Assembly (NCBI GenBank): GCA_013298715.1
Contig: JAAFIQ010000010.1
Span: forward strand, 62,001 to 126,000
Length of the DNA: 64,000 nucleotides
Direction of reading: 5' to 3'
Origin: Bacteroidota bacterium
Lineage (GTDB): Bacteria > Bacteroidota > Bacteroidia > B-17B0 > Aurantibacillaceae
Position numbers and translations under genes: made by a program. Shown here piece by piece: positions 7,942-16,487 of this stretch (position 1 is its first letter; each line of letters begins with the position of its first letter). The notes below the pieces were generated by a model that worked only from the letters and a program-made list of their open reading frames with translations, was not told the origin of the DNA and did not search any database.

Positions 7942-8396
7942 TCTATTTATTTGTATTAATTTGTTTCTTTAATTCCTATATCTCCTTTTGCTGTTCTACG
8001 GCATAAATAGTTAGTTCTTCGATTTTCTTTGGCAAAACAGTTGTCATTTCACCTAGTTTGAGGCGTCAATTAACTTAACATTTGTTGCTGTAAATGCAGT
8101 AGTTACTTGCGCTGATAAATTTTGCTAATTAGCAGTATAGCGCCTATTTTAAGCGTTGTTTTTAAAGCTGCACGGGGGGGTAGCTGGATAGGTTTTACAA
8201 TTATTAAAACCAAAAAAGCAAGTTTTTTTCATGTGTTTAACAAATCGTAAATTTAATTTATAGAAATCTTCGGCTGAAGTCAATCATATTCGACTAATTG
8301 GGTTTAAATATCGACTAAAGCCGGATGCGTAATCATTAGTTCATAAAGAACTTGCTTTTTCTGAAAAAAAGATGGTTATCTCCTTAAAAATTCAAT
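7942..8396. other. 455-bp intergenic region with a G7 run and an inverted repeat
   Basis: No gene was found. It holds a run of seven G at 8174-8180, unusual for this AT-rich DNA, and an interrupted inverted repeat, CGGCTGAAGTC (8271-8281) against GACTAAAGCCG (8313-8323). That repeat resembles the REP-like extragenic palindromes scattered in Bacteroidota genomes. The promoter of the 7941 gene presumably lies at the left end. Confidence 0.5.
8271..8323. repeat. Interrupted inverted repeat, REP-like
   Basis: CGGCT-GA-AGTC pairs with GACT-AA-AGCCG across a 31-nt loop that itself contains a second ATTCGACTAA/ATCGACTAA direct motif. It is located 73 bp downstream of the antitoxin gene end. It may be an extragenic palindrome or a weak terminator; no T-run follows. 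Confidence 0.45.
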
Positions 8397-8723
8397 TTAA
8401 GCTAACTTAATTACCTGCTTTTCTAGCTTAACATTAAAACTAATTTCAGCTTTTAATGCTTTAAAAACCTTTAAAATGGTATCAATGGTTGCGCTGTTAG
8501 TGCTACTTTCGAGTTTAGAAATTTGTGATTTTTGAACACCAACAAGTTCGCCAAGTTGCTCTTGTGTTAACTTGCGCTCTTGTCTTGCTGTTTTAATCAT
8601 TCTTCCCAAAATATCCATACGAAGTTCATATTCGTATTTATCTCTTTCAGTAGTTCCTGTTTTACCAATGTACTTGTCTTTCATTTCAGCAAGTGAATAC
8701 GATTTGTTTTGTGGTTTAGCCAT
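8397..8723 (-). CDS. HigA-like antitoxin, XRE-family HTH regulator
   Basis: 108 residues with a central helix-turn-helix of the Cro/CI type (LTQEQLGELVGVQKSQISKLE, about residues 55-75), plus a C-terminal segment likely to bind the toxin or dimerise. In HigBA systems this protein neutralises the toxin and represses the operon promoter. It lies 11 bp downstream of the toxin gene, in the toxin-first order characteristic of higBA. The stop overlaps nothing, and a long non-coding gap follows. Confidence 0.88.
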   Translation of the reverse strand: MAKPQNKSYSLAEMKDKYIGKTGTTERDKYEYELRMDILGRMIKTARQERKLTQEQLGELVGVQKSQISKLESSTNSATIDTILKVFKALKAEISFNVKLEKQVIKLA

Positions 8724-8734
8724 TGTGTAATTTT

Positions 8735-9067
8735 TTATTTGTTATTAAAATAGTTTTCTCTTATTCTTTCAGCTCTATTAATTTCGTTAGTTGGTACTTT
8801 GTCAACTTTTTTTATAAATCCAGGGGTTGCCATTACTAAAGTTTCCTGTCCGTTTGTCTTATCCCAAAATGCAAGAAGCCTAATTTGAATGCCTGAATAT
8901 ACAGTTCTAAATTCCCATATATCCTTATTAAGTTTTTTAAACAATCTAGGATCATTTGTTTGTTCAGCAAGATCGATATTGTAAAACACTTTTCTAATTG
9001 CTTTTGCATTTAATGTTGAAATAAATTTATCAGCTTCGCTTAAAAATCGTGTTTCAAAGAATCTCAT
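8735..9067 (-). CDS. HigB-like toxin, RelE/ParE superfamily (Gp49-like)
   Basis: 110 residues matching the phage-derived Gp49/HigB group: an N-terminal helical region (FLSEADKFISTLNAKAIRKVFYNIDLAE) then the core LFKKLNKDIWEFRTVYSGIQIRLLAFWDK and the late strand LVMATPGFIKKVDKVP. Toxins of this family cleave mRNA on the ribosome. The conserved IWEFR-x-n-RLLAFW segment carries the putative active-site Arg. It is the first gene of a two-gene operon with the HTH antitoxin. This module is the only clear toxin-antitoxin system in the window and sits at the border between the accessory island and the conserved ribosomal operon. Confidence 0.88.
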   Translation of the reverse strand: MRFFETRFLSEADKFISTLNAKAIRKVFYNIDLAEQTNDPRLFKKLNKDIWEFRTVYSGIQIRLLAFWDKTNGQETLVMATPGFIKKVDKVPTNEINRAERIRENYFNNK

Positions 9068-9160
9068 TTATCTGCGGCTTTTTTAATAATTAACATCTCA
9101 AAGATACAAAAAAGTTTCCAAATATTGCAACTTTGTTTCTGTTTACTAAACCACTCAAAC

Positions 9161-9196
9161 AAAAAAACCGTTCTACTTTCGTAAAACGGTTTTTTT
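9161..9196 (-). terminator. Terminator of the rpsF-rpsR-rplI operon
   Basis: AAAAAAACCGTT and AACGGTTTTTTT arms with an inner TAC/GTA pairing, about 20 bp past the rplI stop codon. A/T runs on both sides allow bidirectional function. Confidence 0.88.
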
Positions 9197-9214
9197 AAAA
9201 ATTTGCTTAAAAAA

Positions 9215-9661
9215 TTATTCTGCTACTACTTCAAAATTTACAGTAGCCGATACTTCTTTAAATAAACGTACTTTAGCTGTGTAAGCGCCAACTTGTTTAA
9301 TAGTTTCTTCGCCTAACTCAATATTTTTACGCTCAATGTTGTAACCTGCTTTTTGCAATGCTTCAGCAATTTGAATATTGGTAACGCTACCAAATATTTT
9401 ACCGCTTTCGCCAGCTTTAGCACCAACTTTAATTGTTAAGCCTGCTAATTTTTCAACATTAGCTGCTGCTTCTTTACGTAATTTATCTTCTTTATACGCT
9501 TTTTGTTTTAACGTTTCTGCATGCATTTTTTTAGCACTTTCAGTAGCTAAAATTGCAATTCCTTTTGGTATTAAAAAGTTACGACCGTATCCGTTACGCA
9601 CTTCAACTTTGTCATCCTTGTAACCTAAACCTTTTACATCTTGTTTTAAAATAACTTCCAT
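9215..9661 (-). CDS. rplI: 50S ribosomal protein L9
   Basis: 148 residues, normal length. Starts MEVILKQDVKGLGYKDDKVEVRNGYGRNFLIPKG, the L9 N-terminal signature that binds domain V of 23S rRNA, followed by the long connecting helix (KKMHAETLKQKAYKEDKL) and the C-terminal domain with SGKIFGSVTNIQIAEAL. It is the last gene of rpsF-rpsR-rplI, with 21 bp separating it from rpsR and a strong terminator downstream. Confidence 0.98.
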   Translation of the reverse strand: MEVILKQDVKGLGYKDDKVEVRNGYGRNFLIPKGIAILATESAKKMHAETLKQKAYKEDKLRKEAAANVEKLAGLTIKVGAKAGESGKIFGSVTNIQIAEALQKAGYNIERKNIELGEETIKQVGAYTAKVRLFKEVSATVNFEVVAE

Positions 9662-9682
9662 TGTAATTTCCTCCTTTTAAAA

Positions 9683-9949
9683 TTATTTTAATAAATCTGC
9701 TACGTAAGGCATTAACGATAAATGGCGTGCACGCTTAACAGCTTGTGCAACCTTACGTTGAAATTTTAACGAAGTACCAGTTAAACGACGTGGTAACAAT
9801 TTACCTTGCTCGTTTACAAACTTCAATAAAAAATCAGGGTCTTTGTAATCAATGTACTTGATACCGCTTTTTTGAAAACGGCAATACTTTTTCTTTTTAA
9901 CCTCGTTTTGTTGAGGGTTTAAATATCTTATGTCTTTTGGAGCACTCAT
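9683..9949 (-). CDS. rpsR: 30S ribosomal protein S18
   Basis: 88 residues. The core [40 protein letters not shown]-type sequence and the terminal [17 protein letters not shown] are diagnostic for S18, which binds the platform of the small subunit next to S6. The middle gene of the rpsF-rpsR-rplI operon, whose products S6 and S18 assemble as a heterodimer. Confidence 0.98.
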   Translation of the reverse strand: MSAPKDIRYLNPQQNEVKKKKYCRFQKSGIKYIDYKDPDFLLKFVNEQGKLLPRRLTGTSLKFQRKVAQAVKRARHLSLMPYVADLLK

Positions 9950-9974
9950 TTCTAAAATTTTAAAAAATTAATAA

Positions 9975-10346
9975 TTATGCGTTAGCACTTTCTTTCTTTT
10001 TAGTTTTAGCCTCTGCTACTTTACCTCTGCGTTTTTCAGCATAAGCAACTGCATGTTTATCTAAAGCTACAGTTAAGAAACGTAAAATACGCTCATCACG
10101 TTTGTAGGTTACTTCTAGGGTATTAATAATTTCTTCGCCCTCGCCAGTAAATTCAAATAGGTGGTAAAACCCAGTTGTTTTCTTTTGAATAGGGTAAGCT
10201 AATTTTTTTAAGCCCCAGTTCTCTTCGTTCACTACCTTGCCTCCCAAATCGGTAATGGCTTTTTTAAATTTTTTTGCGGCCTCCTTTGCCTGATCTTCAG
10301 ACAAAACGGGAGTTAAAATGAAGACCGTCTCATAATGTTTACTCAT
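9975..10346 (-). CDS. rpsF: 30S ribosomal protein S6
   Basis: 123 residues: [19 protein letters not shown] start, [23 protein letters not shown] central strands and [26 protein letters not shown] end, all typical of S6, with a short basic tail. First gene of the operon; a consensus promoter sits 23 bp upstream. In other bacteria the S6:S18 dimer can bind its own leader for autoregulation; I see no clear such leader in the roughly 20-nt untranslated region. Confidence 0.98.
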   Translation of the reverse strand: MSKHYETVFILTPVLSEDQAKEAAKKFKKAITDLGGKVVNEENWGLKKLAYPIQKKTTGFYHLFEFTGEGEEIINTLEVTYKRDERILRFLTVALDKHAVAYAEKRRGKVAEAKTKKKESANA

Positions 10347-10368
10347 TGTTATTTTTTAAATTGGGGTG

Positions 10369-10397
10369 CAAATATAAGTAATTTTTGTTATCAACAA
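10369..10397 (-). promoter_or_regulatory. Promoter of rpsF-rpsR-rplI
   Basis: On the minus strand TATATTTG lies at 10376-10369, with TTG at 10397-10395, 18 bp upstream. This matches the Bacteroidota -7/-33 pair. The divergent cdd gene begins at 10457. Confidence 0.7.
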
Positions 10398-10456
10398 TGC
10401 AAATAGTGCTTAATTTTCTGTATTTTAGTAATTTAGCCCTTAAAATTAACATTATA

Positions 10457-10948
10457 ATGCCCAAAAACATAAGCCAAACTATAAATTTTACACATTATAG
10501 CAGTGTAAATGAACTAAACGAAGCTGATAAAAACTTATGCCTTACCGCCAAGGCGATTTTAGAAAACGCTTATGCCCCTTATTCTCAATTTTATGTTGGG
10601 GCAGCTATTTTGTTAGAAGATGGAACCGTTGTAACTGGCACTAATCAGGAGAATGCGGCATACCCAAGTGGGACTTGTGCCGAAAGAACTGCTATTTTTT
10701 ATGCAGCTACACAACATCCAAATAAAAAAATAAATACTATAGCGATTGCTTGTAAAAGTATTAGTACGCCAAGTAATAATTTGCCTATTAGCCCATGTGG
10801 TGCTTGCCGCCAAGTAATTGCAGAGTACGAAGTGAAACAGGATAGTGCCATAAAAATTTTAATGTTTGGGCAAAATAACGAAGTTTACGAAAGCAATTCG
10901 TTAGCAAATTTATTACCACTTATGTTTAATGCACGAAATTTAGAATAA
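10457..10948 (+). CDS. cdd: Cytidine deaminase
   Basis: Deaminates cytidine and deoxycytidine to uridine and deoxyuridine in pyrimidine salvage; zinc enzyme in the cytosol. The zinc-binding and catalytic motifs are CAERTAIFYA (Cys and the catalytic Glu) and PCGACRQVI (two Cys). YAPYSQFYVGAA and TGTNQENAAYP are the substrate-binding segments. The frame runs open from 10385, but the first family-like residue is in MPKNISQTI, so the ATG at 10457 is used, giving 163 residues. The stop codon overlaps the start of ung by one base, so the two are translationally coupled, a logical pairing for limiting uracil and its misincorporation. Confidence 0.96.
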   Translation: MPKNISQTINFTHYSSVNELNEADKNLCLTAKAILENAYAPYSQFYVGAAILLEDGTVVTGTNQENAAYPSGTCAERTAIFYAATQHPNKKINTIAIACKSISTPSNNLPISPCGACRQVIAEYEVKQDSAIKILMFGQNNEVYESNSLANLLPLMFNARNLE

Positions 10949-11637
10949 TGCTGCCTTTAGATTTTGAGCTATCGTGGTTAACACATCTTAAAGAAGAATT
11001 TACAAAAGATTATTTTGCAAAATTAAATTCTTTTTTATCTGTTGAGTTTAAAACAAAAACAATTTATCCACCAAAAGAAAAAATTTTTGCAGCATTAAAT
11101 TCTACCCCGTTAAATAAAGTAAAGGTTGTAATTATTGGTCAGGACCCTTACCATGGTGCAGGGCAGGCAAACGGTTTATGTTTTTCGGTAAGTGATTGGA
11201 TAAAAAAGCCGGCATCGTTAAATAATATTTTTAAAGAAATTAATTCCGATTTGGGAATAAACATACCACAGAATGGTAATTTAGAATGTTGGGCAAAACA
11301 AGGCGTATTATTACTTAATGCTGTGCTTACTCTAAGGGCAGGAGAAGCAGCCTCGCATCAAAAAAGAGGTTGGGAAACGTTTACAGATAAAATTATTAAA
11401 ATTGTGAATAATGAAACTAATTGCGTTGTGTTTTTATTATGGGGAAATTATGCCATTGCAAAACAAGAATTAATTACCAACAAATCGCATTTGGTATTAA
11501 CCTCGGCGCACCCATCGCCGCTGGCACGTGGTGCTTTTTTTAATAACAAACATTTTAGCAAAACAAATAATTTTTTAAGAGAAAATGGCAAACAAGAAAT
11601 TGATTGGAGGGTAGAAGAAAATGGTTTGTTGTTTTGA
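10948..11637 (+). CDS. ung: Uracil-DNA glycosylase, family 1
   Basis: Removes uracil from DNA to start base-excision repair. The 229-residue protein has the water-activating motif GQDPYHGAGQANGLCFSV (catalytic Asp), LLLNAVLTLRAGEAASH and the C-terminal HPSPLA loop with the catalytic His, all diagnostic of UDG family 1. It starts in the TAATG overlap with cdd. Convergent with the 11652-12377 methyltransferase gene, only 14 bp away. Confidence 0.97.
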   Translation: MLPLDFELSWLTHLKEEFTKDYFAKLNSFLSVEFKTKTIYPPKEKIFAALNSTPLNKVKVVIIGQDPYHGAGQANGLCFSVSDWIKKPASLNNIFKEINSDLGINIPQNGNLECWAKQGVLLLNAVLTLRAGEAASHQKRGWETFTDKIIKIVNNETNCVVFLLWGNYAIAKQELITNKSHLVLTSAHPSPLARGAFFNNKHFSKTNNFLRENGKQEIDWRVEENGLLF

Positions 11638-11651
11638 TAAATTATATTTAA

Positions 11652-12377
11652 TTAGAGCTTTACAAATAAATGATTTAATCTGTTATCAACTAATGTTAAC
11701 GTTTTATTTTTTGCAATCTCCTTAACAAGTTGAGCACTTCCAAAATCGGAGGTCGATTCAGAATCATCAAATAAAATAAAACCTCCTATAACCAAACTCT
11801 TCATTACATTCTCAAAATCTTTTTTAGTTTGTTGGTAGGAGTGATCGCCATCAATGTATGCAAAAGCTATTGGCCCGCCTAATGTCGTTTCATGTTCAAA
11901 TAAGTCAGTAGTTTTCTTATTTGTATTCCAAGCCTCAAAAAAATCATCAGAACTTAAGTGAAAGGAATGTGGAGAATTATTTTTTGACAACGTTTTTATT
12001 GATGAAAGATAAGCTTCTTTTATATAACGCGTATAATCCTCCCTTAACACATCATCACGTCCATCTATTGTTTTTGGAGGTGAGATTTTGTGATCATAAA
12101 ACCCTTCATAAATCCAAACATCTGTATTAAACAATTTATTTGTTTTGTTATTTTTACTTAGTAAATGAAGCAAAACATTAGTAGATAATCCCCCATAAAT
12201 CCCAATTTCTATAACAGATCCTTCGTTAGGCATATTCTTAATCGCATAATCCATTTGAAAAATATTTTCTTCAGGTAGCATGCCCTCTCCTATAAGCGAG
12301 CAGCGCAAGCGTTTAATGTAGTCGTCTGGGAAATAGATTTTAGGTTTATGAAATATTGATTTAACAGGGTTTTTCAT
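11652..12377 (-). CDS. Class I SAM-dependent methyltransferase (TylF/Methyltransf_24-like)
   Basis: 241 residues. VIEIGIYGGLSTNVLL is the glycine-rich SAM-binding motif I, followed by FAYIDGDHSYQQTKKDFENVM and GGFILFDDSES, which match the macrocin-O-methyltransferase/cephalosporin-hydroxylase-like group with its DGDHSY metal-binding loop. The substrate is not predictable from sequence; relatives act on sugars, antibiotics or glycans. It is a single gene between ung (convergent) and ftsE (same strand, 104 bp upstream), with no biosynthetic neighbours. Confidence 0.8.
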   Translation of the reverse strand: MKNPVKSIFHKPKIYFPDDYIKRLRCSLIGEGMLPEENIFQMDYAIKNMPNEGSVIEIGIYGGLSTNVLLHLLSKNNKTNKLFNTDVWIYEGFYDHKISPPKTIDGRDDVLREDYTRYIKEAYLSSIKTLSKNNSPHSFHLSSDDFFEAWNTNKKTTDLFEHETTLGGPIAFAYIDGDHSYQQTKKDFENVMKSLVIGGFILFDDSESTSDFGSAQLVKEIAKNKTLTLVDNRLNHLFVKL

Positions 12378-12481
12378 TAATACGGTTCTTAAAAATAGGT
12401 TTAGGAAATGTTGTGTGTTATACTAACTAAATAATGTTATTTTTTTAGGCAACGAAATTTTAAAAACCAATTGAATGTGTG

Positions 12482-13150
12482 TTACACCTTGTCGGTAACA
12501 GCGCCACCATCAAACGTAAGCGTTCTACTTTTGAATTTGTTGTACACTAACATATCATGCGTGGCAAATAACACAGCTTTCCCGTTTTCGCTAATTTGTT
12601 TTAAGAGTTTTAAAATTTCTTCGCTTGTTTCAGGATCTAAATTCCCTGTTGGTTCATCTGCTAAAATAATTTCTGGGTCGTTTACCAAGGCACGCGCTAT
12701 GCTCACACGTTGTTGCTCACCACCGCTTAATTCGTGCGGATGTTTGCTGTCTTTATTTTCTAGCCCAACTTTTTTTAGCACATTAAAAATTTTCGTTTTT
12801 ATTTTGTTGGCATCTGTCCAGCCAGTGGCTTTCATTACAAACTCAAGGTTTTGAAAAACTGTTCTATCTGTTAACAATTGAAAATCTTGAAATACAATTC
12901 CTAATTTTCTTCTTAAAAAAGGAATGTCGCGTGGCTTTAATCCAATTAAATTATAACCGCAAACGGTTGCAGAGCCATTAACTAAATTCAAATCGCCATA
13001 AATGGTTTTTAAAAAACTACTTTTACCACTCCCTGTTTTACCAAGCAAATAAACAAACTCACCTGCACTCACCTCCACACTTAGGTTGTTAATTACCGGT
13101 CTTTCATCTTGAAAGATTGTAACGTTATTAAACTGTAATAGCCTTTGCAT
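12482..13150 (-). CDS. ftsE: Cell-division ABC ATPase FtsE
   Basis: Cytosolic ATPase of the FtsEX complex that couples ATP hydrolysis to periplasmic cell-wall hydrolase activation at the septum. 222 residues with Walker A GKTGSGKSS (37-45), Q-loop VFQDFQLL, signature LSGGEQQRVSIARALV and Walker B ILADEPTGNLDPETS. The short length, the DLNLVNGSATV and LKPRDIPFLRRKLGIVFQDFQLL segments identify FtsE rather than LolD. No ftsX is adjacent, which is common in Bacteroidota where the pair is split. Confidence 0.9.
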   Translation of the reverse strand: MQRLLQFNNVTIFQDERPVINNLSVEVSAGEFVYLLGKTGSGKSSFLKTIYGDLNLVNGSATVCGYNLIGLKPRDIPFLRRKLGIVFQDFQLLTDRTVFQNLEFVMKATGWTDANKIKTKIFNVLKKVGLENKDSKHPHELSGGEQQRVSIARALVNDPEIILADEPTGNLDPETSEEILKLLKQISENGKAVLFATHDMLVYNKFKSRTLTFDGGAVTDKV

Positions 13151-13314
13151 ACAAAATTTAAAAGTAACTATTTGTAACTTTTTAATTTCCGCGCGTTTAT
13201 TCCAATATCAACACCACAGGGTTAATAACATAAAAGGGCTACAAACAAAGCGTTAACAAAAGCAAGGTATTTTTATTGAGTTAAAATCTATTTAAAACAT
13301 CTTTTAATAAGTAA

Positions 13315-16300
13315 ATGAAATTTACCAAAAAGTTACAGCTTTTGTTTTTTGCTTTTTTGTTTTTTAAAAACAGTAAAGCACAGCAAACAGCTATTTATAC
13401 TGATAAAGAAGCCCTTTATAAAGCTGGTGTTGAGCTGTTTGATAAAAAACAATTTGCATCGGCGCAAAAATCGTTTACAGATTATTTACAAATTTCTAAA
13501 GTTAAATTATTAATTGCAGATGCTAACTTCTACTCTGCTGCCTGCGCCATAGAACTGTTTAACAAAGATGGTGAATGGCAAATGAAGGAGTTTGTAAAAA
13601 GTTTCCCGGAGAGCCAACGCTTAAATGCCGCAAATTTCTATTTAGGAAAAAACAATTTCAGAAAAAAGAAATACGCTGAAACCATAGAGTTCTTTGAAAA
13701 AATTGATACTTACAAATTAGATAAAGATCAATTAGCCGAATTACGTTTTAAACGCGGTTACAGTTATTTGGAGCTGAACAATGCAGAAAAAGCAAAATTA
13801 GACTTTTACGAAATTAAAGATGTAGATAACAAATACGCCTTTCCGGCTCAATACTATTATGCACATATTGCTTACAAAGAAAAGAATTACGAAACTGCCT
13901 TAGCCGGATTTAATAAATTAGTTGGTAACGAAACATTCGGTTCCGTTGTGCCTTACTACATTACGCAAATATATTTTATTCAAAGCAAGTTTGATAAAGT
14001 GGTAGTAGAAGCTCCGAAACTATTGGATGATAGCGCCAACATCCAAAAGAGCAATGAAATAAATAGAATGATAGGCGAAAGTTATTTTAATTTGAAAGAT
14101 TACAACAATGCGCTCACTTATTTAAAGAAAACCGATTTAGCAAGTAATAACACTTCTGGAAACTACGCCTTAGGCTATTGTTACTATAAAATAAACGATT
14201 GTGCTAATGCCATTACTAATTTTTTAAAAGTTACAGATGTTAAAGATTCTTTGGCTCAAAATGCCTGGTACCATGCCGCAGATTGCTACATTAAAACAGA
14301 CGAACGCGTAAAAGCAAAAAATGCGTTTTTAGCTGCTTACCAATTAAACTTCGATAAAAAGATTACGGAAGATGCCTTGTTTAGTTTTGCAAAATTAAGT
14401 TACGAGCTAGATTTTAGTCCTTACAACGAAGCTGTTAAAGCATTTCAAAAGTATTTAAAAGAATATCCTAACTCACCAAGAAAAGAGGAGTGTTATAATT
14501 ATTTAATCAATGTATATTCTACCACAAAAAATTACGATATGGCAATTGCCAGTATTGAAGCGTTAGAGAAGATAGACCCCATTATAAAAACAACATATCA
14601 AAAATTAATTTATTACAAAGCTGTAGAACATTTTAATAACAGTGAATTGGATGCTGCGGAGAAACAATTTAAAAAATCATTACAACAAAATTCTGATTTA
14701 ACCTTAAATGCCTTAAATCAATATTGGCTATCGGAAGTATACTATTTAAGAAAAGATTACTCAACAGCAATTGAAGGGTGGAAAACATTTCAATCTATGA
14801 ATGGTGCCATTAACACAAAGGAATACGATTTAAGTAATTACGCTCTAGGATATGCTTATTTTCAACGAAAAGAAAAAGAAGATTACACCAACTCAAATAT
14901 TTCCTTCAGAAAATTTTTGATGACAAAAAATAAATACGAAGTTGAAAAAATGGCCGATGCAAATGTTAGAACTGCCGACTGCTATTTTATGAACCGCGAT
15001 TTTATTCAAGCTAGTGAATATTACGAAACAGCAATTGCATTAAATAAAATAGATGTAGATTACGCCATTTATCAAAAAGCCTTGTGTGATGGACTAAATA
15101 AAAATTACAAAGAAAAAATTTCAGGCTTAAAAAAGATAGAAACAAAATATCCTAATTCAAATTATTTAAGCGCCACCTTAAATCAAATTGCCGATACATA
15201 TTTAAATAATTTAAAAGACGATGATAACGCAATTATTTACTACAATAAAATTTTAAATAATTACCCTAACTCTTCCTTTGTTGGCAATTGTTATGCGCAA
15301 TTAGGAAACATTTATTACAATCAGAAAAAAGACGATAAAGCGTTTGAATACTTTGATAAGTTTGTGAAACTTGATAGCAAAAGCGATGAGGCAAAAGCAG
15401 TATTAACTTCTATTAAAAATATTTTTCAAGCAAAAGGGGATGTGGATGGTTTAGAAAAATACATGAATAATGTTGGTAATCCACTAACAGAAAATGAGTT
15501 AGAAAAATCGTTGTATTTGGCGGCCTACGATGCGTTTTACACGCAAAAAAATTGTGACGTAGCAATGGAAAAATATGGAAGTTATATTTCTAAATTCCCA
15601 AACGGTAAGTACATTAGCGAAGCACAGTTTAATTATGCTGAATGTGCTTATAGCAAAAATTTATTTGAAAAGGCATTATTTGGTTATCAATACATTATTT
15701 CAAAACCACGCAATATTTATACCGAAGTTGCTTTAGCTAAAGCATCATATTTATTATACAAAGATAAAAAATACAAAGAGGCATTGCCTTTGTTTCTTCA
15801 ATTGCAAGATGTGGCAGAAACACCTTCTAACAAAAGTGCCGGAAGGTTTGGCGCCATGCGCTGTGCTTTTTATACTAATGATTACGAAACCGCTTTAACG
15901 CAATGTACAAAAGTAATTGCCACAGAAAAATTAACACCTCAACAAGTAAGTGAGGCCAAATACATTAAAGCAAAGAGTTTGTTTGAAACAAAACGTTACA
16001 ACGACGCTCTTACTGAATTTAAAGACTTGGCAAAAACTTCTAAAAACGTTACCGGAGCTGAGTCATATTACCACATTGCAAAAATTCAATTAAGCAAGCA
16101 AGAGTATAATGATGTAGAAAAAACAGTAAACAAACTCATATCGTATCCTTATTCAAACGATGATTGGAACAGTAAAGCCATGCTAATTTTAGCCGACGCT
16201 TACATTGCTAAAGGTGATGAGGAACAAGCGAAAATTATTTTACAAACGGTAATTGATAGTAAACCAAAACAAGAATATTTAGATGAGGCGCAACAAAAGT

Positions 16301-16482
16301 TAAATCTAATTAATCAAAAAGCGAGCATGCGCACAATACCAACAAATACAACTGCTAACGACCAAATGAAAATAGAATACAAACAAAGCAATACAGATAC
16401 CGATTTGTTTGATAAGTTGTACGAAGAGAACAAAAAAAATAGCACTGCAAAAGATTCACTTAACACACAACAACCAAAATAA
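13315..16482 (+). CDS. Large exported tetratricopeptide-repeat protein
   Basis: 1055 residues, signal peptide MKFTKKLQLLFFAFLFFKNSKAQ, then a continuous solenoid of TPR and Sel1-like units across almost the whole length (for example FDKKQFASAQKSFTDYLQ, NYETALAGFNKLV, DYNNALTYLKKTDLA, YALGYCYYKINDCANAITNF, YPNSSFVGNCYAQLGNIYYNQKKDDKAFEYFDKFV). The C-terminus is polar and repeat-free. It presumably acts as a periplasmic scaffold. The next gene, 5 bp downstream, encodes an outer-membrane barrel, and I recall the order TPR-barrel near ftsE in other Bacteroidota, so the two probably work together at the envelope. No enzymatic function is visible. Confidence 0.88.
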   Translation: MKFTKKLQLLFFAFLFFKNSKAQQTAIYTDKEALYKAGVELFDKKQFASAQKSFTDYLQISKVKLLIADANFYSAACAIELFNKDGEWQMKEFVKSFPESQRLNAANFYLGKNNFRKKKYAETIEFFEKIDTYKLDKDQLAELRFKRGYSYLELNNAEKAKLDFYEIKDVDNKYAFPAQYYYAHIAYKEKNYETALAGFNKLVGNETFGSVVPYYITQIYFIQSKFDKVVVEAPKLLDDSANIQKSNEINRMIGESYFNLKDYNNALTYLKKTDLASNNTSGNYALGYCYYKINDCANAITNFLKVTDVKDSLAQNAWYHAADCYIKTDERVKAKNAFLAAYQLNFDKKITEDALFSFAKLSYELDFSPYNEAVKAFQKYLKEYPNSPRKEECYNYLINVYSTTKNYDMAIASIEALEKIDPIIKTTYQKLIYYKAVEHFNNSELDAAEKQFKKSLQQNSDLTLNALNQYWLSEVYYLRKDYSTAIEGWKTFQSMNGAINTKEYDLSNYALGYAYFQRKEKEDYTNSNISFRKFLMTKNKYEVEKMADANVRTADCYFMNRDFIQASEYYETAIALNKIDVDYAIYQKALCDGLNKNYKEKISGLKKIETKYPNSNYLSATLNQIADTYLNNLKDDDNAIIYYNKILNNYPNSSFVGNCYAQLGNIYYNQKKDDKAFEYFDKFVKLDSKSDEAKAVLTSIKNIFQAKGDVDGLEKYMNNVGNPLTENELEKSLYLAAYDAFYTQKNCDVAMEKYGSYISKFPNGKYISEAQFNYAECAYSKNLFEKALFGYQYIISKPRNIYTEVALAKASYLLYKDKKYKEALPLFLQLQDVAETPSNKSAGRFGAMRCAFYTNDYETALTQCTKVIATEKLTPQQVSEAKYIKAKSLFETKRYNDALTEFKDLAKTSKNVTGAESYYHIAKIQLSKQEYNDVEKTVNKLISYPYSNDDWNSKAMLILADAYIAKGDEEQAKIILQTVIDSKPKQEYLDEAQQKLNLINQKASMRTIPTNTTANDQMKIEYKQSNTDTDLFDKLYEENKKNSTAKDSLNTQQPK

Positions 16483-16487
16483 CTGTT

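Noticed and set aside
12471-12854. Open frame on the plus strand opposite ftsE
   Set aside because: Antisense shadow of a strongly conserved gene; no start context or recognised family.
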